Positions 22,809-32,266 of a stretch of 35,773 nt of DNA are shown piece by piece; positions within the stretch are counted from its first letter, which is position 1, and every line of letters begins with the position of its first letter. Source of the stretch: Prevotellaceae bacterium (GTDB lineage: Bacteria > Bacteroidota > Bacteroidia > Bacteroidales > Bacteroidaceae); contig JAFLUV010000002.1 in the NCBI GenBank assembly GCA_022508635.1, forward strand, positions 1-35,773, written 5' to 3'. The position numbers and the translations under genes were made by a program. Under the pieces are notes generated by a model. That model worked only from the letters and a program-made list of their open reading frames with translations. It made no database searches and was not told the origin of the DNA.

Positions 22809-24776
22809 TTAATACTTTTCTAATTTATACCTCAGCCCGATGTATGCCATCGCGCCAGTGACCGGTCCCCATATCTGTGTGGCATCAAAAGCTGCCGACC
22901 AAGGGTTGTCGGCATTGATGACAGGGTCGTGCATCTTGTAGTTCGTCAGGTTTTCACCGCCAAGATAGACCGAGAAGCGTCGGAACTCGCGCGTCACCTG
23001 AGCCTGAAGCTGGAAGTAGGCTGGGAAGGCAGTGCGGTCATATAGCTCTCCGCCGCCGTTAAACTGACCAGTAATGTCGAATTGCCACAATTCAAGCGGT
23101 GTCTTGTAGGACAGGGTGAGTAGTCCCTTGTGGCGTGAGGTAAGTGGTTTTGGCCGCAGTATGTCGTCATAGGTGCATCTGACATCATTGAGGCGGAAAG
23201 CTGCAGTAGCGGTGAATCCGTCGAAAAAAGGATAGGTTGCATCTATCTGGAAGCAGTGACCTCGACTATTACCGTCAAGGTTTTCGAACGAAAGTGTGTG
23301 CATTCCCTTTCTTCCATCGAAGTTGATAACCATCTGATGGAGGAAATACGTATAATAGTACTCTGCGTTCAGTTCGAGGTTCCTGCCATGAAGGGGAATC
23401 GCCAGTCCGACGGAGCCTCCTGTGTTCCAAGCCTCTTCCTGTTGTATGTCGTCTGAGACGATGACGGTGCGTCCGCTTGCCAACAGCGACACATTTTCTG
23501 CCAGGGCATGCGGCGAGCGGTATCCTTTGCCTGCCGAGGCACGGAGCGTTAGTATTTCTGTTGGAGAGTACTTAATGTGCAGGCGTGGTGTGACGAACGA
23601 GCCGTAATAGCTGGAACAGTCCCATCGTATGCCAGGCATTACGGTCAGCTTATCGTCGAGCTTATAGGTGTATTGGGCATAGAGTCCCGTAGTCGTCTCG
23701 TTGGGTGGCGTAAGCAGAAGATTTGCAAGTGACGTACGTTCGTTGTAGTTGTCGTGATTGACGGATGCCCCGAGGCTGATGTTATGGTTGTCAGTGAAAT
23801 CCGTTTCGAACATCAACTGTGCGTAGGCGTTGCGCTGTGTAACATCGTACCGGGTTTGCCCAAAACGGTTCCAGGCATCGTGCCATGACCCTTGCAGCAT
23901 CAGAGCCAGTGAGGTGTTGTGTCCGTCGTCGAACGTGATACCGTTCTTCCACTGAGCTTCATAGCGGTTGGTGGTGTTTTCGGTGGTGTATCCATGTCCC
24001 ATGCCTGTTTGTCCGCCGTTCCTCTCATCGCGTAGGAAACGCACAGATAACTGGCTGATAAAGTTCTGTGAGACGTATGCCCAGCGATTCATGACATTGT
24101 ACTGTCGTAGTTGAGGCATGTCCATGAAACCGTCACCATTTGCATCGTGGTGAGTCTGGCGGTTCTCAAAGTGCAGGAGCAGGCTTGTGGAGAGGCGGTC
24201 GTTCAGGTGGATGCCGGCGTCGGCGTTTGCTTCTAATTTCAGATCGCTGTCGAAGTATGCGTTGGCATGGACACCATCGATGCCTTGAGGTTTCTGGTAT
24301 TCAATGTTAATTTGTCCTGTAGTACTTTCATAGCCGTTCTTGACACTTGTCGCACCCTTGCTTACCTGAATGGACTGCATCCATGGTCCCGGTACAAAAC
24401 CAAGCGAATAGGGGAGGGCTGCACCTCGCAAGTTCGGAACATTCTCGGTGAGCATCTGTACGTATGTTCCGTTTAGACCGAGTAACTTTATCTGCCGGGC
24501 ACCTGTGGTTGCATCTGTGTAGCTGACATCTACGGAAGGATTCGTCGTGAACGACTCTCCAAGGTTGCAACATGCGGCACGGACAAGTTGTTGCTGACCG
24601 ATGAGGTCAACATTTTCCACCCTGCCTCGCGAGCGTGAGTAACTTATGCCTTTTACCTCGACACTGTTCAGTTCTTGTTCTGCCATGATGGTGTCGGGCA
24701 CCACATGTTCTGCAGATTGTGCCTGTATTTCAGCGTTTATGCAGAGGACAAAAAGTGTGATGAGGATATATTTCAT
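22809..24776 (-). CDS. TonB-dependent receptor, probably metal-related
   Basis: 655-residue outer-membrane receptor. Signal peptide about 1-19 (ends IQAQ), then directly the plug domain (about 35-170: SVEVKGISYSRSR, KLLGLNGTYVQMLTENVP, VSKGATSVKNGYESTTGQI), then a 22-strand-type barrel ending in the aromatic-rich strand GLRYKLEKY. It has no N-terminal carboxypeptidase-like domain. Receptors with this plug sequence next to secreted HMA proteins occur across Bacteroidetes and are annotated as heavy-metal associated. Its ATG overlaps the TGA of tamB (ATGA), so it is translationally coupled to tamB. Confidence 0.88.
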   Translation of the reverse strand: MKYILITLFVLCINAEIQAQSAEHVVPDTIMAEQELNSVEVKGISYSRSRGRVENVDLIGQQQLVRAACCNLGESFTTNPSVDVSYTDATTGARQIKLLGLNGTYVQMLTENVPNLRGAALPYSLGFVPGPWMQSIQVSKGATSVKNGYESTTGQINIEYQKPQGIDGVHANAYFDSDLKLEANADAGIHLNDRLSTSLLLHFENRQTHHDANGDGFMDMPQLRQYNVMNRWAYVSQNFISQLSVRFLRDERNGGQTGMGHGYTTENTTNRYEAQWKNGITFDDGHNTSLALMLQGSWHDAWNRFGQTRYDVTQRNAYAQLMFETDFTDNHNISLGASVNHDNYNERTSLANLLLTPPNETTTGLYAQYTYKLDDKLTVMPGIRWDCSSYYGSFVTPRLHIKYSPTEILTLRASAGKGYRSPHALAENVSLLASGRTVIVSDDIQQEEAWNTGGSVGLAIPLHGRNLELNAEYYYTYFLHQMVINFDGRKGMHTLSFENLDGNSRGHCFQIDATYPFFDGFTATAAFRLNDVRCTYDDILRPKPLTSRHKGLLTLSYKTPLELWQFDITGQFNGGGELYDRTAFPAYFQLQAQVTREFRRFSVYLGGENLTNYKMHDPVINADNPWSAAFDATQIWGPVTGAMAYIGLRYKLEKY

Positions 24777-27700
24777 TTCTTTTTCTTGTTATTTTTTTTG
24801 CTTGCTCGGTGGAAGAGTCCCTTCCATCTGTTGAAGTCGCGCTGGAACTGTATGCCTATTCCTTGTGTGGTAAGGGACGATTGCGTGAAATAGCGGTCGT
24901 TGGTCAGGCTGTAGGCTTTCAGTGAAAAGGGACTGCGTGGCGAGAGCTTGTACTGGATGTCGAAGTCGCCGATGAAGTTGCTCTGGCTTGTATTGTATTT
25001 GCTTTCCCTGTAGCCGAAATTGCCGTTGAAGAGAAGTCGTCCGCTAAGCATGCGTCCGCTGAGCATGCCTTCGACATCTAATTGCTCCCATCCCACCTGT
25101 CCTGTTTGCAGGTTTGTGCCGAAGGACCAGTTGCTTCCGCCCAATGCTTGGGACATGATTTGGTTGAAACGCGAGCTGAGTACGCTGCTCAGCATCGAGT
25201 TCATTGCCATGCTTCCCTGTGTCTGGTTCTTCTCGAATACGGTGCCGTAGCTGTAGAAGCGTCCTACGCCGAGCAGATAGATGGTTTGCATGTCGCGCTC
25301 TTCATTGCTGCTGAGCATGGAGCGTACCATTTGTTTTTCGTCTTCGTTGGCGTTGGGTATGTCAAAGTCGAAAGAGATGACGGGTTCACGAGCTATGCCA
25401 CTAATGTTCATGATGCAGTCAACGCGTGTATTGGAGAGTCCCAGTCCTGTCGTCGACAAATCGTCGAGCGAGACGTTGTGAACGGTGTGCTTTGCTTTCA
25501 GGTTGAGTGCTGCCTGCATGGCATCGCCTCCGAAGATGATGGTTCCGTCGGGCATGAAGGTAAAGTCTCGGCGTATGAGGTCGCGAATAGACATACGATA
25601 GCTGCCTTCACTGACTCGATATGTGCCGAAGAGCTGGAATCGTCCCTTGTTGTAATAGTTCGCCAGCATGCGTCCGTTGCCGTTCAGGGTAATGTTGTCG
25701 CCAGTGGCAGGATCCATGATGAGCAGGATTTGTGCGTTGGGATTGACATCGATGTCAAAGTTTATTCGCAAGTCGTCGGATGTTTTTTCCTGTGCTGTCT
25801 GGATGTCGGCTGTCTTTGCCTGTGCGGTATCGCTCAGCGAGACGTAGGTCACGAACTCTGTCTCGTCGACGGCTCCCGGGGTGGAGACATTATATATTAT
25901 GGTAGTCCCGGGCATCGGGGTAGCGGATACATTGATATCAATTTTTCCCGGTTCGCCCTGCATGTGCATTTCTGCATCGGCATAGACTGTCCCATAGAAG
26001 TTGGAGCCGCCTTGGGCTGAGGTGTCATAGCAGAGTATATTGTATGCCTCGACGTTGAAGTCATAGCTCATATTCTTGAAGTTTTCGTGCTTGAGGTGCA
26101 TGTCCAGTGTGGCAATGTGTTCGTTCATGCCTGGTATACCCATGTTATCGTAGATGGTTGCATTGCGGAGCCAGATGTTGTCTGGGCGCATGGTGACGCT
26201 GTCGCCGTAGAGTTGGTAGTCTGTGTTCAGGGCGATTACGTGCGTCTTCAGTTCATTGATGAACATGTCACCTTCTAAGTTGATAGCCTTGAACGGTCCG
26301 AAAATGCGAGCTTGTCCTGAAGCACTTCCTTGCAGGTTGCTTAGGATGTTGCTCGTATACTTGCTGAGGAAAGTGAGGTCAATGTGATTCGTCTGGATGT
26401 TCAGGTTGAGTCCGTCGTTCTTTCCGTTGCCTGGTATGATTGTGCCGTGCAGTTGCGTGTGGTGTTGTGGTGTGGGACCTCGCATGTCTGCTTCCAGCAG
26501 GATGGCTCTTTCTTGTTTTCCCCAGTTGGCATAGAGATCCATGTTGCCAAGTCTGGCGGTGTTGAAGGTGAAGTCTTTTACTTGCAGGTAGGCATCTGCC
26601 TGGGCGTGCTTCATGAGTGAGGTGCCGTAGATGTTGCCTGTTACGTCACCTGCGAAGTCTATGTTGCGGACGTTGAAGAGATCCATTATGTATGCGAGGT
26701 CAATGTCTGCCAGTTCTGCTTTCAGGGAATCGGAGGCGTGGTCGGAGATACGTCCGTTGATGCTGATGTGTCTTTCTGCCTGACTGACGGAGAAGTCTTT
26801 TATGTCGATGACGCCGTCGTGATAGCTGATGGTGGCAGGCTTGATGTGCCATGTCGTGTCGCCGACGATGATGTCCGATGCTTTCAGTGCGGCGTTGATG
26901 GCGGTGTGACTGGAGAGGTCGCGCTGGATGTTGCAGGTCAGGCTGATGTCGCCGGTGTAGGCTATGTCGCGTTTGTTGTCCCAGCTGAGGCGTGATGTTA
27001 CTTTGTCGTCTTTGGCATAGGCATCAAGGTTGACTTCAACTGTGGAGTTGCCTTTTATGATACGTTTGCATTGCAGGCTTGCTTGCAGGGAGGCGCTGTG
27101 GCTTTCTATGCGGCAGTCTATGTCTTGCAGTCGTTGTCCGGAGGTTGTGAGACGTGGAATGTGGAGCTGTAGTGCTATTTGCCCTACGGCGTCGCTAATG
27201 GTGCCTTCGAGCGTGCTTTTGTCGGGTAGGTGGAGGTTTGTTCCTAACAGACGTTCGATGAGGATGGTGTCTTTTGCCTGAATGAGGAAGTGAAAGTCGT
27301 TGCCTGCCGGTTGCTGGCGGTTCTTGTCATTGCGGAAGAGGCTTGGGAGGTTTTGCCTGACGGGATGCAGGAATGATTGTGCGAGGTTTTGCCAGAGTAT
27401 GTTGCCGTCGGCTTTGATGTTGAGGAAGTCGCTTTGCACTTGCAGGTGCTGGCTGTTGTTTTCTTCTTGCTGGCTGCTGAGTGTTATGTTGCCTATATGG
27501 AGTGGTTCTTGCCGGTCTGATGTGAGTTCTATGTCGGTGAGGTGAAGGTTGCCTTGCAGGTATCTGGGGTCGATGTTGCTGAATTCGGCTTTTAGGTTAC
27601 CGGAGAAACGTTCGCCTTCGTAGCGTTCCGTCAGGTTCATGTTCCAGGGTGCGAGGTCTTTTACTTGTGCGTTGCATTGCAGGGTTCGGCTGCCTTGGTG

Positions 27701-29311
27701 CCTGGTTGTCTGTAGTTGCAGGTGTGCTGTGCCGTTGGGTTCTTCTTTTGTGATTTGTGCGCTGTATGCATCGCCGTCGATGGTTGCGGTGAAATTTATG
27801 TTGCGGTGTTCATAGCCTCGGTAGATGAGGCTTTTGAGTGTGCCCGTTGCTGTGAGTGCTGTTTGTTTGTCTTTTCCGGGGAGGTTGCCGCTGAGTGTGG
27901 TTTCAAGTGTCAGGGTTGTGTTTTTTCTTGTGTCGGCCGGGTGGAGCAGTTTGCTGAGATTGAGGTTGGTGACAGACAGACGGGCTTCTATCCTTTGCAT
28001 GTCGTGCAGGGTAGCGTCTATGTCGAGGTTGCTGCCTTGTTCTGTGCGGGTCTGGGTCTTTGCTTGCAGGGTATTGTCCCGGAGGCTGATGGTGCCGCTG
28101 GTCTTTGTGCTTCCGATGTATGTGAGGATGGTGCTGGCTTCGCGAGCCTTTTCTTGGAGGTTTCGGGTGAGGAATTGCTGGACGGAGGAGCCAGTGCGCA
28201 ATTCTGTGATGTCGGCGTGCAGGTCGGGTGTGTGGTGGATGCCGGTCAGGGTGAGGTTGCAGAGCAGGGAAATGTTGCCTGTGTCATCAGCGATGTTGAG
28301 ACTTGTCAGTTGCAGGGTACTGTCCTTTTGCTGTATGTTGGTGCTGAGGCTGATGTGGTCGCTGAAGGTTGACAGTCCGGGGATGATGCTTTGCAGGTCG
28401 CTGGGAGAGATGCGGGCGGTGAGTGTACCAGCAAGGGGAGCTGTTGCTTCTCGCCAGTCTTTCTGGAAGAGGGCTCCGCGAGGTTTTCGTGCTGTCGGGT
28501 GCGAGGGGTGTTTGCTTGCGAGGGTGGGGATTGTGAGGGTTGTAGCGGGGAGTTCGAGCTTGAGGTCGTGCAGGGCGAGTGAGTGTCGTCCGGCTTCTGC
28601 CTGCAGAGAGAGGTGGCGGAGCTGTAATCCGCTCTGTTCGCTGAAGGAGAGGTTGCGCAGGTCCAGGGCGAGTGTGTCGGGCATTTCGGAAAGGATGCGT
28701 GCGGTGAGCGTGAGATCCTTGAGGTGCAAGTGGGCGGGATTGAGCCGTCCGGGTGTGCGGGGCTGTCCGATGTGGTCGTAGCGCAGCTCGCAGCGGCGCA
28801 TCAGGAGTGCGCCGATGGAGAGTGGGGCAGAGGTGGTGTCGGTTGAGGAGAACGCATCGACGAGGTACTGGAAGTTGCAGGGCTCGTCTCCGTCCTTGTA
28901 GAGTACGACGCGTGCGCCGATGAGCTGTGCGTTGTCGATGTGCAGCCGCTTCTCCATGAGGGGCAGCAGGCTGATTTTCGCTGCAATGCGTGAGGCCTGT
29001 AGCATGAGTGTGTCGCGACGGTCGTAGAGCCGGACGTTGTCCAGTATGACGCGTCCCGGCAGGCTCAGCCGCAATCTGCCGACGGTGACTCTGCTGCCTG
29101 TCCGCTCGCTCAGCAGCAGAGAGATCTTCTCTGCTCCCCAGGTCTGGAAGGCTGGGTGCGAGGTCAGCAGCAGCAGGGATAGGCAGACGGTGCTCAGCAG
29201 GCCGACAATCAGGCGGAGTATGTATTTGGTAGCTTTGATAGGAGTCTGGTCTGTGTTTTCTGATGTGCAAAGATACGATAAAATGGGCGAAAGGCAAAGG
29301 AAAACTCCCAT
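24773..29311 (-). CDS. tamB: TamB/DUF490-family translocation and assembly protein
   Basis: Very large (about 1,500 residues) AsmA/TamB-type protein: one N-terminal membrane anchor (YILRLIVGLLSTVCLSLLLL), a long repetitive beta-rich groove, and the C-terminal DUF490 domain (RVDCIMNISGIAREP, MLSSNEERDMQTIYLLG). Family members span the periplasm and help outer-membrane protein insertion or lipid transfer. The start is unclear. The ATG at 29311 (MGVFLCL) is given because it is the nearest ATG, but the best promoter (29268-29298) lies inside that stretch, and downstream of it no in-frame ATG, GTG or TTG precedes the anchor; an ATC at 29239 or a CTG may be used. The last four bases overlap the TonB receptor start. 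Confidence 0.85.
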   Translation of the reverse strand: MGVFLCLSPILSYLCTSENTDQTPIKATKYILRLIVGLLSTVCLSLLLLTSHPAFQTWGAEKISLLLSERTGSRVTVGRLRLSLPGRVILDNVRLYDRRDTLMLQASRIAAKISLLPLMEKRLHIDNAQLIGARVVLYKDGDEPCNFQYLVDAFSSTDTTSAPLSIGALLMRRCELRYDHIGQPRTPGRLNPAHLHLKDLTLTARILSEMPDTLALDLRNLSFSEQSGLQLRHLSLQAEAGRHSLALHDLKLELPATTLTIPTLASKHPSHPTARKPRGALFQKDWREATAPLAGTLTARISPSDLQSIIPGLSTFSDHISLSTNIQQKDSTLQLTSLNIADDTGNISLLCNLTLTGIHHTPDLHADITELRTGSSVQQFLTRNLQEKAREASTILTYIGSTKTSGTISLRDNTLQAKTQTRTEQGSNLDIDATLHDMQRIEARLSVTNLNLSKLLHPADTRKNTTLTLETTLSGNLPGKDKQTALTATGTLKSLIYRGYEHRNINFTATIDGDAYSAQITKEEPNGTAHLQLQTTRHQGSRTLQCNAQVKDLAPWNMNLTERYEGERFSGNLKAEFSNIDPRYLQGNLHLTDIELTSDRQEPLHIGNITLSSQQEENNSQHLQVQSDFLNIKADGNILWQNLAQSFLHPVRQNLPSLFRNDKNRQQPAGNDFHFLIQAKDTILIERLLGTNLHLPDKSTLEGTISDAVGQIALQLHIPRLTTSGQRLQDIDCRIESHSASLQASLQCKRIIKGNSTVEVNLDAYAKDDKVTSRLSWDNKRDIAYTGDISLTCNIQRDLSSHTAINAALKASDIIVGDTTWHIKPATISYHDGVIDIKDFSVSQAERHISINGRISDHASDSLKAELADIDLAYIMDLFNVRNIDFAGDVTGNIYGTSLMKHAQADAYLQVKDFTFNTARLGNMDLYANWGKQERAILLEADMRGPTPQHHTQLHGTIIPGNGKNDGLNLNIQTNHIDLTFLSKYTSNILSNLQGSASGQARIFGPFKAINLEGDMFINELKTHVIALNTDYQLYGDSVTMRPDNIWLRNATIYDNMGIPGMNEHIATLDMHLKHENFKNMSYDFNVEAYNILCYDTSAQGGSNFYGTVYADAEMHMQGEPGKIDINVSATPMPGTTIIYNVSTPGAVDETEFVTYVSLSDTAQAKTADIQTAQEKTSDDLRINFDIDVNPNAQILLIMDPATGDNITLNGNGRMLANYYNKGRFQLFGTYRVSEGSYRMSIRDLIRRDFTFMPDGTIIFGGDAMQAALNLKAKHTVHNVSLDDLSTTGLGLSNTRVDCIMNISGIAREPVISFDFDIPNANEDEKQMVRSMLSSNEERDMQTIYLLGVGRFYSYGTVFEKNQTQGSMAMNSMLSSVLSSRFNQIMSQALGGSNWSFGTNLQTGQVGWEQLDVEGMLSGRMLSGRLLFNGNFGYRESKYNTSQSNFIGDFDIQYKLSPRSPFSLKAYSLTNDRYFTQSSLTTQGIGIQFQRDFNRWKGLFHRASKKNNKKKK
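29268..29298 (-). promoter_or_regulatory. Promoter inside the apparent tamB 5' coding region
   Basis: On the minus strand TTTG (29298-29295), 19 bases, TATCTTTG (29275-29268). Near-perfect consensus; transcription would begin near 29261, downstream of the only in-frame ATG candidates. Confidence 0.65.
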
Positions 29312-29480
29312 TTCTTTCGACTTCTTCGGGACAGGACGGGCAGAATCTGCATAAAATCCCTGCACCTGCACAGGGCGGTTAGGAAAAATCCCGATAACTT
29401 ATCTCCTGATTCCCGCCCTCTGCAGGACGAAGCCTTCCATCCTCTGCAACAGGCAGGGACCAAAACTTCAGGCAGACTTA

Positions 29481-29512
29481 TTTGGCGTTTCGCCCGATTC
29501 TTCGTAACTTTG
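29481..29512 (+). promoter_or_regulatory. Promoter for map and following genes
   Basis: TTTG at 29481-29484, exactly 20 bases, TAACTTTG at 29505-29512; ATG 28 bases later. Full match to consensus. Confidence 0.75.
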
Positions 29513-29540
29513 CATCCCGAAAAATAAAGGAACGCACGCA

Positions 29541-30419
29541 ATGGCATTCGCTAAGAACAGAAAGAAGCAGCAGCGATGGATCGTCCCCTCCGGTTTGGAA
29601 CCAACGGAAATGGATCGTCGCATTATCGCATGGGAGGCAAAAGGAAAGCTCGTACCCACACCCCAGCTGATTAAGACAAAATCCCAGATAGAAGGCATAC
29701 GCAAGGCCGGACAGCTTAATACGGCCGTGCTCGACACCGTGGCCGAAAAGATACGCGAAGGCATGAGCACCGCCCAGATAGACCGCATCGTCTACGACTA
29801 TACTACCGCCCACGGCGGTACGCCTGCACCGCTGAACTACAACGGATTCCCCGGTAGCTGCTGCACCAGCCTGAACGATGTCGTCTGCCACGGACTGCCC
29901 TCTCAGGACGAAATACTGCAAGAGGGTGACATCATCAACGTCGACTGCACCACCATCCTTGACGGATACTACGCTGACGCCAGCCGTATGTTCGTCATCG
30001 GACACACCACGCCCGAGCGACAACGACTTGTAGACGTAGCATGGGAATGCCTCAAGACAGGACAGCAAGTCTGCTCGCAGCCCTACGTCTTTGTCGGAGA
30101 CCTCGGCAACGCCATCGCCCGGCACGCACACGCCAACGGATACACCGTCGTGCGTGACCTCTGCGGACACGGCGTCGGACTACAGTTCCACGAAGAGCCC
30201 GACGTCGAGCACTACGGACGTAAAGGCAGCGGAATGCTCCTCGTCCCGGGTATGACCTTTACCATCGAACCGATGATCAATGCCGGCGACTGGCAAGTCT
30301 GTGGCGACGAAGAAGACGAAACAGGATGGATCGTACTCACCGAAGACGGCTCCGACAGCGCACAATGGGAACACACATTTCTCATGACGGAAAACGGAGT
30401 GGAAATCATAACGCATTGA
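29541..30419 (+). CDS. map: Type I methionine aminopeptidase
   Basis: 292-residue cytoplasmic metallopeptidase that removes the initiator methionine. The five metal ligands are seen in context: two Asp in NVDCTTILDGYYADASR, His in CGHGVG, Glu in TIEPM and Glu in QWEHT. A substrate His lies in QFHEEP. The N-terminus carries a 40-residue extension (MAFAKNRKKQQRWIVPSG) typical of Bacteroidales versions. Promoter at 29481-29512. tsaD begins 46 bases after the stop. Confidence 0.95.
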   Translation: MAFAKNRKKQQRWIVPSGLEPTEMDRRIIAWEAKGKLVPTPQLIKTKSQIEGIRKAGQLNTAVLDTVAEKIREGMSTAQIDRIVYDYTTAHGGTPAPLNYNGFPGSCCTSLNDVVCHGLPSQDEILQEGDIINVDCTTILDGYYADASRMFVIGHTTPERQRLVDVAWECLKTGQQVCSQPYVFVGDLGNAIARHAHANGYTVVRDLCGHGVGLQFHEEPDVEHYGRKGSGMLLVPGMTFTIEPMINAGDWQVCGDEEDETGWIVLTEDGSDSAQWEHTFLMTENGVEIITH

Positions 30420-30465
30420 ACCCTCACCTTCACCCCAACTCGCATATCCGCTCAGACAAGAAACT

Positions 30466-31533
30466 ATGAAAGTAACGGACTACGACACCCCACGCCCCGA
30501 AACACATCGGACAGGCACCACATACATCCTCGGCATAGAGTCAAGCTGCGACGACACCTCAGCTGCAGTCCTCCGTAACGGCATATTGCTCAGTAACGTC
30601 ACCGCCAGCCAGGCCGTCCACGAAGCCTATGGCGGCGTAGTGCCTGAACTGGCAAGTCGCGCACACCAGCAAAACATAGTTCCCGTAGTTGACGCAGCCC
30701 TCAGGCAAGCCGGCATCCAGCGTGAACAGCTCAGCGCCATCGCCTTCACGCGCGGACCGGGTCTTATGGGATCGCTCCTTGTCGGCGTATCCTTCGCCAA
30801 GGGACTCGCTGCATCGCTCGGCATCCCCATGATAGACGTCAACCACCTGCACGGACATATCCTCGCACACTTCATACATACCGAGGACGACGACTATGTA
30901 TCGCCCAGTTTTCCCTTCCTCTGCCTGCTCGTCAGCGGAGGCAACAGCCAGATAGTCCTCGTTAAAAGCTATCGCGACATGGAAATCATCGGACAGACCA
31001 TCGACGACGCAGCCGGCGAGGCTATCGACAAATGCTCGAAAGTCATGGGACTCGGCTATCCCGGTGGCCCCGTCATTGACAAGTTGGCGCGACAGGGCAA
31101 CCCTGAAGCCTTTACTTTTGCCAAGCCCAACATCGCCGGATACGATTACAGTTTCAGCGGGCTCAAGACAAGCTTCCTCTACAATCTGCGCCAGTGGATC
31201 AGCGAAGATCCGGACTTCATCGAGCACCACAAGTGCGACCTCGCTGCATCACTCGAACACACTGTCGTTGACATCCTCATGAAAAAACTCCGTCTTGCTG
31301 CCAAGGACTTGAAGATAAAGCAAATCGCACTGGCAGGCGGAGTCTCTGCCAACAACGGACTGCGCAATGCATTCCGCGACCATGCCCGTCGCTACAAGTG
31401 GGACATCTTCATACCACGCTTCAGCTACACCACGGACAATGCTGCCATGATAGCCATGACAGGCTACTACAAATACCTCGACCATGACTTCTGTCCCATG
31501 TCGGCACCGGCATACAGCAGAGTAGCAGACTGA
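30466..31533 (+). CDS. tsaD: tRNA N6-threonylcarbamoyladenosine transferase TsaD
   Basis: 355-residue Kae1/TsaD ASKHA-fold enzyme that, with TsaB and TsaE, transfers threonylcarbamoyl to A37 of ANN-decoding tRNAs. Metal-binding His127 and His131 in VNHLHGHILAHF, N-terminal nucleotide loop GIESSCDDTSAA at 23-34, GGVVPELASRAH at 56-67, SGGNSQIVL and the C-terminal GGVSANNGLR. The first about 18 residues before ILGIESS are an extra extension; a later start is not available as ATG. All key residues are present. Confidence 0.96.
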   Translation: MKVTDYDTPRPETHRTGTTYILGIESSCDDTSAAVLRNGILLSNVTASQAVHEAYGGVVPELASRAHQQNIVPVVDAALRQAGIQREQLSAIAFTRGPGLMGSLLVGVSFAKGLAASLGIPMIDVNHLHGHILAHFIHTEDDDYVSPSFPFLCLLVSGGNSQIVLVKSYRDMEIIGQTIDDAAGEAIDKCSKVMGLGYPGGPVIDKLARQGNPEAFTFAKPNIAGYDYSFSGLKTSFLYNLRQWISEDPDFIEHHKCDLAASLEHTVVDILMKKLRLAAKDLKIKQIALAGGVSANNGLRNAFRDHARRYKWDIFIPRFSYTTDNAAMIAMTGYYKYLDHDFCPMSAPAYSRVAD

Positions 31534-31573
31534 GAAACATTCACAGCCCAATACTACATATATATAATAAGGT

Positions 31574-32266
31574 ATGGCAAAGAAGACAATAGGCATTCTC
31601 ACGGCAATGAGCGTAGAATACCGCCAGGTGGCAGCTATGCTGCATGACGCGGAGACATTTCAGTCCGGCCCGCAGGAATTCCTCGTCGGAACATTAGGAG
31701 AAAACAAAATCATACTCCTGCAATGCGGCATAGGCAAGACCAATGCCGCAGCAGGTACGACAAATCTTATCATGGCCTTCCATCCCGACTGCGTCATCTC
31801 GACAGGCGTTGCAGGAGGTATCGACACACGTCTTGACGTAATGGATATCGTCGTAGGCAGCGAAGTCTGCTATCACGACGTCCATTGCGGTGACGACTGC
31901 GACCCGGGACAAGTGCAGGGATTGCCAAAATTCTTCAGTGGCGACCAACGCCTGACAGACGTAGCACTCGCATTGAACACAGACGTTCGCATCATTCCGG
32001 GGCTGATCTGTACAGGCGACCAGTTCATCACCAACCGTGCAGAACTGGACGACATTAAGAAGAGATACCCGTATGGACTGGCTGTGGACATGGAAAGCGC
32101 TGCCATTGCACAAGTGTGCCACCTTTGGAAAGTACCTTTCCTTAGTTTCCGTATCATCAGCGACACACCGGGCATTAAAGGACATTTCGACCAATATCTC
32201 AATTTCTGGGAAACGATGGCAGAGAAAAGTTTCGGTGTTACCAGTGAATTACTCAGTAAGATATGA
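31574..32266 (+). CDS. mtnN: 5'-methylthioadenosine/S-adenosylhomocysteine nucleosidase
   Basis: 230-residue nucleosidase cleaving adenine from S-adenosylhomocysteine and methylthioadenosine; it produces the substrate of LuxS. Family features: GILTAMSVEYRQVA with Glu15, GIGKTNAAAGTT at 54-65, STGVAGGIDTRL, the VDMESAAIAQV nucleoside-binding motif, and the catalytic Asp in RIISDTPG near residue 195. Its stop overlaps the luxS ATG by 4 bases (ATGA), giving a tight two-gene pathway. Confidence 0.95.
   Translation: MAKKTIGILTAMSVEYRQVAAMLHDAETFQSGPQEFLVGTLGENKIILLQCGIGKTNAAAGTTNLIMAFHPDCVISTGVAGGIDTRLDVMDIVVGSEVCYHDVHCGDDCDPGQVQGLPKFFSGDQRLTDVALALNTDVRIIPGLICTGDQFITNRAELDDIKKRYPYGLAVDMESAAIAQVCHLWKVPFLSFRIISDTPGIKGHFDQYLNFWETMAEKSFGVTSELLSKI

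Noticed and set aside
28287-29297. 336-codon minus-strand frame overlapping the 5' part of tamB, considered as an alternative N-terminus
   Set aside because: Pro/His/Arg-rich translation with no membrane anchor; the tamB frame has the expected anchor and beta repeats.
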